Assembly: GCF_021654285.1 (NCBI RefSeq)
Contig: NZ_JAKFZS010000012.1
Span: 120,602-184,601 of the forward strand
Direction: 5' to 3'
Length of the DNA: 64,000 nucleotides
From: Pseudoalteromonas luteoviolacea
GTDB lineage: Bacteria; Pseudomonadota; Gammaproteobacteria; Enterobacterales; Alteromonadaceae
The translations under genes were made by a program, and so were the position numbers. The notes under the pieces were generated by a model. It was not told the origin of the DNA. It did no database searches and was given only the letters and a program-made list of their open reading frames with translations. Within the stretch, counting starts at the first letter, position 1. Every line of letters starts with the position of its first letter. Shown here one piece after another: positions 46,989-56,301 of the stretch.

Positions 46989-47129
46989 TTAAATATCAAA
47001 ACCGTCAACATTCGCTGGGCCTGTGCACTTTTTTGCAAGTGAGAAAGCGATTACAAGGCTGCAGACAATATCTTGTTCTTTTGTGGCAACCTCCAGATTG
47101 ATAAACACCTCTTTCAGTTTAGGCATCAT
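46989..47129 (-). CDS. Possible small ORF or gene remnant, 46 residues
   Basis: On the minus strand an open frame runs from about 47163 to the stop at 46989; from ATG 47129 it gives a 46-residue product beginning MMPKLKEVF and ending NVDGFDI. There is no clear ribosome binding site. The amino acid mix looks protein-like, and the frame is open upstream of the ATG, so this may be the C-terminal scrap of a lost gene. I do not recognise it. Confidence 0.25.
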   Translation of the reverse strand: MMPKLKEVFINLEVATKEQDIVCSLVIAFSLAKKCTGPANVDGFDI

Positions 47130-47267
47130 TTGTGCAATTTGATTATAAGTGAAGATATCAACCTAGCTTTAACTGAACTTTATTTATGACTTTAAGATTA
47201 TGAATTTAATAGATAAATTAACTTTAAATTGTGTTTTAAATGTAGCTAAAAATTGGAGAACTACTTT

Positions 47268-48467
47268 ATGAAATTATCTCTTTTTGCAATATCTACGCTG
47301 TTTGCTTCGCAAATTGCAAATGCAGGCAATTTAGTAACAAATGGGTCGTTTGAGCAGGATGTCGTGAAGTCAAAATGGACATTACTCGATTCAGTGACAG
47401 GGTGGCAAAGTGAAGGGGCGAAATTTGAAATTCAAACATCTCGCCTTGGGATCATTACTGCTGCTAACGGTAAGCAATATATCGAGCTAGACTCGACGGC
47501 TAATCACAGTGTATTTCAATCGCTTGCGACTGAAGCTGGAAAAACATATGAAGTGTCATTTTACTACTCACCACGAGTTAAAGGGAATAGCCAAACAAAT
47601 AAGGTGGATGTTAAGTGGAATGGCACAACTGTATTAAGTTTAAACGCGACGCAAAGAGGTTGGCAATCTTTCACCTTGTCTGTAGAAGCGACTTCAAGCA
47701 GTTCAGAGATCCGTTTCACGGGCACCGGTACTAACGATAGTTTAGGGGGCTTTATTGACGACGTCGCCGTAACCGAAAAGCAAGCTTGCCACACGGGTAT
47801 TTTTGGCATTAATAATTATGGCTCTGCCCAAACGGGGTATGTCTATAAGTTTGATTTAGAGACAAACACGTATAGTGTCGTTGCGGGTGCCCAAAATACG
47901 GCGTCCAATATTGCGAGCCATAATGGCAAACTGTATTTCATGGAGCAGCTAGATTCAGGCACAAAAGCCTCAAAGCTTTGGTCACTGGATTTAGAAACCG
48001 GTGTGCAGGTTGCTGAGGCTGATGCCAAATCTTGGCCAATTTATCGTTCTACCGTCACAGCCAATGGGCAAACTTTGCGTGCTACGAGCAAAACCTACAT
48101 GTATGACTACGACTTACAAACGGGTGAAAAAACCGTGTTGGGCAAGATGCGTTACTCAGGCGATTCTTTCTCTCATGGTGACATTGCTTACTCTGCTGAT
48201 AACAACACTCTTTACGTATTAACGGGTAAATCTTTGTATACAATCGATGATGGTTCAATGGCGCTAACTTGGATAGGAGATCATGGGATTAATTGGGCAT
48301 CTGGTTTAGCTATTTCAGATGACGGTACATTGTATGTGTCGGGAAGAGTTTCAGGTGAAAACGCAAAAATTTATAGCGTTGATCCACAAACAGCAGCAGC
48401 TACCTATGTTATGGATGCACCGGAGCATATTAATGATTTAACGTTTGTAGATAATTATTGTCATTAA
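47268..48467 (+). CDS. Secreted beta-sandwich/beta-propeller protein
   Basis: The product is 399 residues from ATG 47268, chosen because GGAG (47255-47258) precedes it at good spacing. A signal peptide ends near ANA-G. Residues about 20-170 form a DUF642- or CBM-like jelly roll (NLVTNGSFEQD at the start, FIDDVAVTE at the end). From about 175 a propeller-like repeat region follows (FDLETNTYSVV, LDLETGVQVAE, YDLQTGEKTVL, VDPQTAAATYV), each blade with a D-x-x-T turn. An extracellular or surface role is likely; the substrate is unknown. Confidence 0.75.
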   Translation: MKLSLFAISTLFASQIANAGNLVTNGSFEQDVVKSKWTLLDSVTGWQSEGAKFEIQTSRLGIITAANGKQYIELDSTANHSVFQSLATEAGKTYEVSFYYSPRVKGNSQTNKVDVKWNGTTVLSLNATQRGWQSFTLSVEATSSSSEIRFTGTGTNDSLGGFIDDVAVTEKQACHTGIFGINNYGSAQTGYVYKFDLETNTYSVVAGAQNTASNIASHNGKLYFMEQLDSGTKASKLWSLDLETGVQVAEADAKSWPIYRSTVTANGQTLRATSKTYMYDYDLQTGEKTVLGKMRYSGDSFSHGDIAYSADNNTLYVLTGKSLYTIDDGSMALTWIGDHGINWASGLAISDDGTLYVSGRVSGENAKIYSVDPQTAAATYVMDAPEHINDLTFVDNYCH

Positions 48468-48575
48468 TAGTTTGCGGTTAAAAATATAGATGAGGTTTTT
48501 ATACCAAGAAGATATTTTTAATATATCGAAATAGACTCACGTTAGCATTCCCTGCTAATAAAACCTCACCAGATT

Positions 48576-48604
48576 TAAAAGTTGGGCCTAAGCCCAACTT
48601 TTTA
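48576..48604. terminator. Bidirectional terminator between the propeller gene and the peptide gene
   Basis: AAGTTGGGC (48579-48587) and GCCCAACTT (48592-48600) form a perfect 9-bp stem with a 4-base loop, with A-rich and T-rich flanks on both sides. It can end the plus-strand gene 47268-48467 and the minus-strand gene 48625-48804. Confidence 0.85.
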
Positions 48605-48624
48605 GCGTATGAAAAATCTATTTC

Positions 48625-48804
48625 TTACCAGCAAGTGTATGAACAAACATTTAGGTCATGTGAGTCGCAGTAACAGCTTAACTCGCTTAAAATTGAGTTC
48701 ACAGCATCTCCAGCACCGCCACCTACATTCGGTGTCTGTACATTTTGAAGACGAGCATTGCTAGACAGAGATTTAATGGCCTTTTTCTTTATTTTAAGTT
48801 TCAT
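48625..48804 (-). CDS. RiPP-precursor-like Cys-rich peptide, 59 residues
   Basis: The gene is too short for common ORF limits. The peptide starts with a basic leader, MKLKIKKKAIKSLS, has TPNVGGGAGD at residues 24-33, which looks like a double-glycine cleavage site, and ends with a core holding four Cys (44, 46, 54, 58) among Ser and Thr residues. This layout resembles class I lanthipeptide-type precursors of marine bacteria. TAAGG precedes the ATG and a terminator follows the stop. No LanB, LanC, YcaO, radical SAM or peptidase transporter gene is in the window, so it would depend on enzymes encoded elsewhere. Confidence 0.55.
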   Translation of the reverse strand: MKLKIKKKAIKSLSSNARLQNVQTPNVGGGAGDAVNSILSELSCYCDSHDLNVCSYTCW

Positions 48805-49215
48805 AATAGTGCCTTATATATTTAATGGTTTAATTTTATCTACGTTAATAAAGGTTTTTTGGTACCTTTAATTTGTAGGTGATGTTAGCCAATTTTTTAA
48901 TAAAAATTGACATGTGATTTTTTAGAAAACAAGGGTGAAATATAAATTTTCAATATTTTAAAATTCTACACACTGTCTGAAAAATTAACTTTTACAGAAG
49001 GAGGCTGAACTTACTCACCTTGTTTGCATGGAATAAAGCTATCGAAGAAAAAGAAATTTAGTTATAAATTTTGAGACTGTGAATAGCAGATTCGAGACAC
49101 TGATATTTCTTTACATTAAAATCATCAGCTTAGAGGGGTTGGATTTTTTGATTTATTTGATAGTTTAAGTTGTTGTGGGGCTACCCCAATATAATTAAAT
49201 AACAAGAAGAATAAT
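48805..49215. other. Intergenic region between the peptide gene and the hybrid sensor kinase
   Basis: About 410 AT-rich bases upstream of two divergent genes. A short hairpin TGGGG-CTA-CCCCA stands near 49176. No further ORF is supported. Promoters for both genes are presumably here. Confidence 0.4.
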
Positions 49216-51666
49216 ATGAAGAAAATAATCCATAGATGGCTGTTATGCCTATCTGCCTTGCCCGCTGCTTCGGCGGCTTCTTTGATTAGTCATCAGGATT
49301 GGAAAACCGAAAATCAGTCACTTACACGTTCAGCATTTCAAGATAGCGGCGATAAACTTTGGTATGGCACAGACCAAGGCGTGATTGTGCAAGATACTCG
49401 ACTTAATGAGCCGCGTTTTATATCACCTGATATCCTTGATTTACTCGAGATATTAAAAATGCAAGGGTATATTGATAAAGGAGCAGAGACCGTTGAGGTT
49501 GATGGCCAGAAACGTATTTATCTTACTGCACATAGTGGCGTTCCTTATTTCAACCCGAGCAGACTAAAAACACATATTGAGTCTGGTATTCAATCTCGAT
49601 CTGTTTTAACTGAGCATAAAATGACGAATGCAGATCGTGAAGTTCAAGAACAGCTCCCTTTTAAAGAATCTAATGACTTAGAGCTCACATATCAAGATGA
49701 TTGGTTTTCGATCCGATTGAGTAGACTGAATCATTATAAAACTGACACTCAGCGAGTTGAAGATAAACAAGAGGGCTCTGATGAACAAGTGCTGCCATCT
49801 CCTTTTAAAAACTGGCCAGAGTATGGCATTTATGCATTCGAGGTCACGCCAACAAATTCAGTGGAGGAGCACTCATTCGATATAAAAATGCTACCACCTA
49901 TCTGGCGAACTTGGCCAGCATATGCCATTTATTTTGGCATTGGCCTGAGCTTAATTTGGATAATTGTATTTTTAAAGCAAAGAGCGCTTAAGTTAAAAGC
50001 AAACGAGTTATCTCAAGCTGTCGATTTAAAAACAGTGCAGCTCAAAGAAGCCAATGAACAATTAGCGCAAAAGCACCATGTAATAGCGTCTTTGCTCAAA
50101 GAAAAAAACAATATGTTTACGCAGATTTCTCATGAGCTGAGGACGCCATTAACTTTAATATTAAGTCCCATAGAGCAGTTGATGGGGCAAATGCACAAAA
50201 CTCAGCACACAGCAATACTGTCCATTGCAAAGCGAAACGTTTTGATTTTACAAAATCTCGTAGATCAATTATTACAGCTGGTTAAATTAGAGTCTAAGCC
50301 ACAACATACATTTCATGCATATGACGTCAATAAAAGCTTAGATGAGATTATTGCCACTTATACATCGGCACTTAGTGCTCGTGCTATGACAATATCCCGT
50401 TCGGGTATAAGTGGTGTCTACTTACGTTTGGTGTCTGACAGTTTGGAAATTTGTGTGAGTAATTTGCTCTCCAATGCAGTTAAGTTTTCACCAAAGGGGA
50501 GTGAGGTGCGAGTGAGCTTTGAAAAAAACGACACATTATTTGTGCTTACCGTATCTGATGAAGGCGTTGGTATCAATGAGCATGATCAGGCAGTCATTTT
50601 CGAAAAATTTCACCGTTTGCCACCGTTTGACAATAAAGAGCTCATTAGTGGCTCTGGCATTGGTTTATCAATAGTACAAGAGCTCATGCTTGCAAACCAT
50701 GGACAAGTTAAAGTGCGTAGCACCAAGGGTAAAGGCAGTCAGTTTTCACTGGAATTTCCAGTCGAATGTGAAGTATCGAGAGACTGTGTCATTGAAGAGG
50801 AAACTCAAAGAGCCAAACCATACTTAAATATGTCTTCATTAATGCATGACATGCCTAATGAAACTTATTCAGCGCCATACGCATATCAGGAAGGCAAATC
50901 TAACGTATTAATTATTGAAGACAATTCAGAATTAAGCGGGTTTTTACAGCAACTCTTGGCGCCATCATATAATTGCTTATCCGCAAGTGATGGACTGGAA
51001 GGCGTTGAAAAAGCGACAGATTCAATCCCTGACCTGATCATTACCGACATCATGATGCCTAAGTTAAACGGTTATGAAGTTACCCATGCTTTGAGGGGGA
51101 ACCAACTGACCTGCCATATTCCGATCATTATGTTGACAGCAAAAAGTGACAGTGAAAGCAGGTTGGAAGGCTGGAAACATCATGCAGACGACTATATTGG
51201 TAAGCCATTTGACAACCATGAACTGATTGTGCGGATTGAGAACTTAATTTCTATCCGAAAAATGTTGCGCCAAAGCTTAGGTAGAGGGTTGGGAACCGCT
51301 AAGCCCGTATTGGATGCTGAAAATGATCTGATGAAGCTTGATAATGAATTTATATTAAAGTTTGAGAAAGTGATAGAGCAGCATTATCAAGATGAAGCAT
51401 TTAGCCGGACTATGGCTGCCTCTGAGATGCATATTAGTGAGCGACAGTTAAACAGAAAGCTGGCACACCTTCTGGATCATAACTTCTCAGAATATTTAAG
51501 AAAATATCGACTAAGACAATCATTGAACCTTATACATTCTGGGTTACAGATAGCACAGATTGCTGAAGATGTTGGATTTTCATCTCCAAGTTATTTTAGT
51601 CACTGTTTTAAAGCTGAATACGGAAAAACCGTATCGCAGCATAGAAAAGACACGGAAAAAGTGTAA
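49216..51666 (+). CDS. Hybrid two-component system protein (sensor kinase, receiver, AraC output), short sensor
   Basis: The 816-residue protein joins signal reception and transcription control. Order: signal peptide (1-20), a short periplasmic part (about 21-230) with one propeller-like blade (LWYGTDQGVIVQD), a membrane helix (about 235-255), a histidine kinase with His306 in FTQISHELRTP and the N/G boxes NLLSNAVKFSP and GSGIGLSI, a receiver with Asp611 in IITDIMMP, and an AraC-type helix-turn-helix pair at the end. The family normally carries about 14 periplasmic Reg_prop repeats; here nearly all are missing, which may alter or abolish sensing. Confidence 0.88.
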   Translation: MKKIIHRWLLCLSALPAASAASLISHQDWKTENQSLTRSAFQDSGDKLWYGTDQGVIVQDTRLNEPRFISPDILDLLEILKMQGYIDKGAETVEVDGQKRIYLTAHSGVPYFNPSRLKTHIESGIQSRSVLTEHKMTNADREVQEQLPFKESNDLELTYQDDWFSIRLSRLNHYKTDTQRVEDKQEGSDEQVLPSPFKNWPEYGIYAFEVTPTNSVEEHSFDIKMLPPIWRTWPAYAIYFGIGLSLIWIIVFLKQRALKLKANELSQAVDLKTVQLKEANEQLAQKHHVIASLLKEKNNMFTQISHELRTPLTLILSPIEQLMGQMHKTQHTAILSIAKRNVLILQNLVDQLLQLVKLESKPQHTFHAYDVNKSLDEIIATYTSALSARAMTISRSGISGVYLRLVSDSLEICVSNLLSNAVKFSPKGSEVRVSFEKNDTLFVLTVSDEGVGINEHDQAVIFEKFHRLPPFDNKELISGSGIGLSIVQELMLANHGQVKVRSTKGKGSQFSLEFPVECEVSRDCVIEEETQRAKPYLNMSSLMHDMPNETYSAPYAYQEGKSNVLIIEDNSELSGFLQQLLAPSYNCLSASDGLEGVEKATDSIPDLIITDIMMPKLNGYEVTHALRGNQLTCHIPIIMLTAKSDSESRLEGWKHHADDYIGKPFDNHELIVRIENLISIRKMLRQSLGRGLGTAKPVLDAENDLMKLDNEFILKFEKVIEQHYQDEAFSRTMAASEMHISERQLNRKLAHLLDHNFSEYLRKYRLRQSLNLIHSGLQIAQIAEDVGFSSPSYFSHCFKAEYGKTVSQHRKDTEKV

Positions 51667-51791
51667 GTTACCCATAGGCCTGTATTTTATTAATTGATAG
51701 GTAATTCATATAGCCGCTTTGTTAACAGTCCCTTTGCAAGTGGCTTAAAATGGATAATTGGCCTCAAGTCGATATTTATCAATTAAAAGCT

Positions 51792-51829
51792 CAGCTTACT
51801 CAAAGATTATACAATCTTTGAGTAAGCTG
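51792..51829. repeat. Perfect 17-bp palindrome with 4-base loop
   Basis: CAGCTTACTCAAAGATT (51792-51808) and its exact reverse complement (51813-51829) around ATAC. No T-tract follows, so it is not a usual terminator. A partial further copy (TTGAGTAAGTG, then CAAAGATT) follows at 51838-51857. It could be a mobile-repeat remnant or a regulator site. Confidence 0.7.
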
Positions 51830-51964
51830 CACGCACTTGAGTAAGTGTACAAAGATTGAATATTTAATGTAGTTTATATTGTGCACAGAAACGACTGTGT
51901 AACTTGCCATCGTTAAGTTTGATTTAATTGAAGAAACTGACATGTAAAGCAAAGGAGGGAGTTT

Positions 51965-52672
51965 GTGAGCCATCATAATAAACAAATAATATCAAATCTA
52001 ATGGGTATTTTGTTAATAGCTGTGACTTTGAGTGCTGTTTGGTTCCTCGTCAGTCCTGATTTTGAGCCCGCGATTGTTTTTTTGTTGGGGATAGTGAGTT
52101 ATCAACAGTTAAAAATGCAGTTAGGTACAGTTGTAACTGCTAAGCCAACAAAACATGCTGATAAAGCAAGAACAGTGGACATAGCCGAGCCATCGAAAAT
52201 CACAGTGCCGCGCACGCTGCTTGAGCCTACTTGTTTATTGATTATGTGGGTTATCGCTCTTACCTTTTTGTTTATGAACATTTTAAATGGTAACTATCAA
52301 GGGCTCCCATTGCTAAAGGACAATTTTATATTTCAGCTAATGGCTGCTTGGGCGGGCATATGTGTAACCTATATATTTGTTCAGGAGATAAAGTTTCTTT
52401 ATGGGCTGCTTGCCAAAGAGGTCGAAATTTACATCGATAAAAATCATGTGATTGTTCACCGCGTTTCTTTATTGGGTAAGTCAGAACGGATTCAGCTCCC
52501 CACTTCAGAGGCGTTTTTTTGGGAAAAGATGGGTAGGTTATTTGTGAAAGATGCTTATGATAACCGCCATGTCATAAATACGATATCTAATGATAATAAA
52601 GATGCGCTCTATGCTGAATTGAAGGAAAAAATGGCGCGCCATGGTGCGCCCATTTCTATAGGTTCAAGATGA
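51965..52672 (+). CDS. Membrane protein of unknown function
   Basis: I do not recognise this 235-residue protein. It has about four hydrophobic segments (residues 10-30, 36-48, 88-106, 122-145) and a C-terminal soluble region with a PH-like or YcxB-like strand pattern (IYIDKNHVIVHRVSLLGKSE). GTG 51965 follows a very good AAAGGAGGGAG. The PH-like reading would make it similar to YcxB-type proteins, but this is weak. Confidence 0.55.
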   Translation: MSHHNKQIISNLMGILLIAVTLSAVWFLVSPDFEPAIVFLLGIVSYQQLKMQLGTVVTAKPTKHADKARTVDIAEPSKITVPRTLLEPTCLLIMWVIALTFLFMNILNGNYQGLPLLKDNFIFQLMAAWAGICVTYIFVQEIKFLYGLLAKEVEIYIDKNHVIVHRVSLLGKSERIQLPTSEAFFWEKMGRLFVKDAYDNRHVINTISNDNKDALYAELKEKMARHGAPISIGSR

Positions 52673-52909
52673 TGTGCGTTGTAAGTACACTGTCGTAAGT
52701 AGCTACCTTACTAATATGCCTAGGGCAGCTTCATTTTCTGCAATATTGCCCTTTTTCACCAATCAAATCAAAATCGTAATTTAATGTAATTGCGTGTAAT
52801 ACCTTTTCCACATCATCGGTGCAAACCTTATAAGTGCTACAAACCGTCAGATACACATCATTATGGAATGTTCATAGTTGGCCAAGCCACTAGAAATTGG
52901 GATATTGAA

Positions 52910-54451
52910 ATGAAAACACCGTCTAAAAAATTAATGTTCACAAGCGTTATCGCACTATCAATTGTGCCGCTTACAGCCTGTTATAATTCGGCAAACACGA
53001 GAACAGACGCGACTGCTTCAGCAAACGCTTATGTTCAGAGCGTGCCTGCAAACACTTACGATTGCCAAGTAGACCCGACTTGGATCACGAGCCCTTCGTT
53101 TCCAAAGGAAGTTAAAAAGAGTGGACCTGATGGTTCATCAAACTTTTGTGACTTTTATCAGTTTTCGACGCAAGCCTATTTGTACTTGATGTCGCCATCT
53201 TCTGAAGCTCCAGCGCTGAGAAATTTTCAGGTTGATGCCAACTATCCGTTGCTTGAATTTAACGATGACACCCTTAACACGCCAGCCAACTCTTGTGACA
53301 ATATAAAAAGCCCGAAAAGCTTGAGAACGTCGTTACAAAAGTCATCGATTTCTACTGGCCAAGCGGGAGGCGGTGCTTCGATTTACGCACAAGATGGCAA
53401 TGTTGTTTATTACGACGTGAGATTTAATAAATCACTGTGTGACTTGTCTGCCAGTGCTGTAGAGCTGGGAAAAAAGGGGATTATCAATTTTCCATCCGGT
53501 ACTACAGAACTCAAGTTTGCTTGGAAAGTATTGAGTGAGCGTGAAAAAAGCTCGGATAGTTTTGTTACCCAACAACAAATAATTGATGGCCAGCCACAAA
53601 CACTGGGTTTGCTTGGGATGCATATTGCTGTCGCAACAGAAGAACACCCTGAATTCGTTTGGGCAACTTATGAGTACAAAGCGAACTCTCCGACATGTGA
53701 TGCGCAAGGTGAGCAAGCTATGCCATGGCTATTCGCCGAAAAGGCTTGTACAGCCAATTTACCAGACAGTTTAAACAGGGATCCTGATACGTGTAAATTC
53801 AACCAACCAGAGTTAAAGAATGGGCCTGCGACAGGAGTACCTACGAATATCTGTGTGGTTTATCCCTATGGAACGGCTTCAGGTGACCACAAAGCGGGAG
53901 AAAATTTAGCTAATATCGTGTCACAGAATGCGCATTTGTATGAGGCACTTTCAACGACAAATGCCTCTCCTGCTATGCAAAGGTTAAGCAATTACTTCAA
54001 TGTGGGGGCTATCTGGGTGAGTGATACGGCAAAAAGTTCTGGTGGCATAGGTGTCCCGAATGAACGCGGGTCTTTACGATTGGCCAATAGTGTCGCTGAA
54101 ACTGATTTTCAACATGTTAATTTGAACAATGAGTTTTCCAGTAACTGCTTTGGCTGTCATGAGTATTCAGGGACAGGGCAAAAGATGAGTAATAACATTA
54201 CCAGTCAAAAACTGAGTCATAGCTTTATCGACATTGTAACAGGCCAAGGGAAAGCGGCCGATGTGAATGCAATTAGCCAAATTACGTCAAATGATTTTGC
54301 GGCGCTCATTTGTGGAGGTGATCCATCGCAAAAAGACAAGGCAAAACGTAAGGGCACATGTAAAAATGCCAGAAGCTACCTCAAGTGGAATGGGAACTGG
54401 ACGAATATTAATACATCGGCGGGCTCTGTGTGTGGTTGTGAAGTGGAGTAA
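52910..54451 (+). CDS. Lipoprotein with a c-type heme motif
   Basis: The product is 513 residues from ATG 52910, where a proper lipoprotein signal begins (lipobox LTAC, Cys24); an upstream ATG at 52790 adds 40 residues without signal character. A CxxCH heme-attachment motif, CFGCHEYSG, is at Cys413-His417, late in the chain. Many further Cys suggest disulfides. The protein resembles large putative cytochrome c family proteins with a single heme, likely exposed to the periplasm. The function is not known. A terminator follows. Confidence 0.72.
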   Translation: MKTPSKKLMFTSVIALSIVPLTACYNSANTRTDATASANAYVQSVPANTYDCQVDPTWITSPSFPKEVKKSGPDGSSNFCDFYQFSTQAYLYLMSPSSEAPALRNFQVDANYPLLEFNDDTLNTPANSCDNIKSPKSLRTSLQKSSISTGQAGGGASIYAQDGNVVYYDVRFNKSLCDLSASAVELGKKGIINFPSGTTELKFAWKVLSEREKSSDSFVTQQQIIDGQPQTLGLLGMHIAVATEEHPEFVWATYEYKANSPTCDAQGEQAMPWLFAEKACTANLPDSLNRDPDTCKFNQPELKNGPATGVPTNICVVYPYGTASGDHKAGENLANIVSQNAHLYEALSTTNASPAMQRLSNYFNVGAIWVSDTAKSSGGIGVPNERGSLRLANSVAETDFQHVNLNNEFSSNCFGCHEYSGTGQKMSNNITSQKLSHSFIDIVTGQGKAADVNAISQITSNDFAALICGGDPSQKDKAKRKGTCKNARSYLKWNGNWTNINTSAGSVCGCEVE

Positions 54452-54477
54452 AGCACGGGTTTATTAGCCTAATTTGT

Positions 54478-54522
54478 AAGGCGAGTAGAGGTGCGGTAAA
54501 CATTCTCGTACTCGCCTTTTTT
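54478..54522 (+). terminator. Terminator after the heme-motif lipoprotein gene
   Basis: AAGGCGAGTAGAG (54478-54490) pairs with CTCGTACTCGCCTT (54504-54517) with one bulge and a 13-base loop, followed by T-rich sequence. The T-tract also lies near the end of the convergent chitinase gene. Confidence 0.8.
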
Positions 54523-54558
54523 ATACAAATATGAGCAGTTAAAGTTTTCTGTTAGAGG

Positions 54559-56010
54559 TTACTGGCACGCACTGATAAATTGCCACACCTGCCAGCGGCC
54601 TGAATATTGTGCAGGGTGTTGATTACTTGAATACCATTTGGCCTCGTACAAACGATTGTCTACCTGTACTTGATCGCCTCTAAGATAGACATCTTCGGCG
54701 CGCCAATTTGCAACCCCTTTGCACACACCGTCTCCTGGATTGGAGCTTCCTAGCCATTTATTTCCGATACCGAAATTCATCGCACTGAGAATATCGCCAT
54801 TGTCTTGGGCGTATTCCCAAGCAAATATGCCTCCTAAATTACTGGTTACTGCGTATTGGGCTTTTTTAATTACACTGGCAGGGTGGTCAAAGCCGACGAA
54901 GGCGGCATCGCTTTCTCTCCAAGCATAGTGACAATCACAGTCTGCATCGTAGCGGATAGTAAAGCCATTGATCCCTTGACCATTTTGGCCGATGACTTCA
55001 TTGACTATGCGGGTGTAAGTGCCTACACCTTCTTCATCCCATGGCTGAACCGCTTTAGGAAATAGCCCTGTTGCTTGCCCGCCGATATGTGTACCTGAAG
55101 CACTTAAACTGACACCATCAAACCCTCGTGCATATTTGGCCACACCGACAACCAGTTTGTTGGCAGGGACACTTTTATTGAGCAGGTTTTGTACGCCTTG
55201 CATGACACCATGAGCGGCGATGTTTGCACAGTGTGCATCTAAAGAGGTATGGTGGCCAATGTTACTTCTAGACCAGCCGCCAAAAAAGTCGTATGTCATC
55301 AAAAAAATGTAGTCAAGATAAGGTGCTGCTCGCTCGTAATCTATGTTCCGGACATTATTGGCATGAGTACCTATAGCACTGGTGATCGAGTACTTTTTGC
55401 CAAGTTCCACTTCTAAGGTATCGAAGGCTGCTCTTAAGTCTTGCATTAAATCGGCATAGTGACCGCCTTCTGCTGGAGTATTTGGCCATTCCCAATCGAT
55501 ATCAATGCCATCAAAAGCGCGATGTGCACGCAGGTAATCGACGACAGACTGAACAAAGACTTGCCTCGTTTGTGGATCTTTCGCCATAGGGGGGAATGTA
55601 TCCGAGCCGCCCCAGCCACCGACTGAAGGTAAGATTTTGAGGTGAGGGTATTTTTGCTTTAACTGCAAAAACTTGGCTGCAAATTGCTTATCAACAGTGG
55701 TCTCGTCCTCTGCGAGGACATAGTCGGGTTTATTGGCACATACCGAGGCGTCATTTGGGAGCTGTCCTGGCCCACACGCCCTTAAAAACGCGTATAAAAT
55801 ATGGGTTAAATTATCTCCTGGCACATTATCAATGGAGCTTGGATCTGACCAATTGGCTATGTAGGTGCCAACCACTTTGTTGCTTGTTTGCTTAAACGGC
55901 TGGTGGGTGCCAGTAAATTCTTGATACTGATCTTGTGCATAAGAAAAATGAGTTACAGACATTAATATCAGGGCAAGTAACCCTACGCTATTAAATTTAT
56001 ATACTTTCAT
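54559..56010 (-). CDS. Secreted GH18 chitinase with C-terminal chitin-binding module
   Basis: The 483-residue enzyme should cleave beta-1,4 bonds in chitin outside the cell. It has a signal peptide (cleavage near SYA-QDQ), a GH18 barrel with SVGGWGGS and the catalytic DxxDxDxE motif as FDGIDIDWEWP (Asp167, Asp170, Asp172, Glu174), YDFFGGWS near the middle, and a C-terminal CBM5/12-type module (about 435-483) with Trp residues in LYEAKWYSSNQHP and WQVW. All catalytic residues are present. It is convergent with the lipoprotein gene. Confidence 0.93.
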   Translation of the reverse strand: MKVYKFNSVGLLALILMSVTHFSYAQDQYQEFTGTHQPFKQTSNKVVGTYIANWSDPSSIDNVPGDNLTHILYAFLRACGPGQLPNDASVCANKPDYVLAEDETTVDKQFAAKFLQLKQKYPHLKILPSVGGWGGSDTFPPMAKDPQTRQVFVQSVVDYLRAHRAFDGIDIDWEWPNTPAEGGHYADLMQDLRAAFDTLEVELGKKYSITSAIGTHANNVRNIDYERAAPYLDYIFLMTYDFFGGWSRSNIGHHTSLDAHCANIAAHGVMQGVQNLLNKSVPANKLVVGVAKYARGFDGVSLSASGTHIGGQATGLFPKAVQPWDEEGVGTYTRIVNEVIGQNGQGINGFTIRYDADCDCHYAWRESDAAFVGFDHPASVIKKAQYAVTSNLGGIFAWEYAQDNGDILSAMNFGIGNKWLGSSNPGDGVCKGVANWRAEDVYLRGDQVQVDNRLYEAKWYSSNQHPAQYSGRWQVWQFISACQ

Positions 56011-56301
56011 AAGTATCCCTTTACATGTTTGTCGAGCAAAAGCGTTGTTAAAGCGCTTATGCTGAATTGTTGCGTATTCAAAATGCTGACATTAAAGCTT
56101 TTGGATATCAGCTTTTTGAGAATATTTTATACTTCTGGGTTTGCCAAGTTGAACTATGGTCGAATAAATTATTCAATAAAGGGACGAGCATTCCTGTGAG
56201 TGAGTATCGAGCATGCATGATTTTTTCGATGTTAGGTCTAAGCTTAAGTAACATATTTAATCAGTTTTACTGATATGCACTCTTTTTAGGTTACTTATGT
56301 A

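Noticed and set aside
56067..56273. 68-codon ORF downstream of the chitinase start
   Set aside because: No ribosome binding site and no recognisable domain; probably chance in AT-rich DNA.
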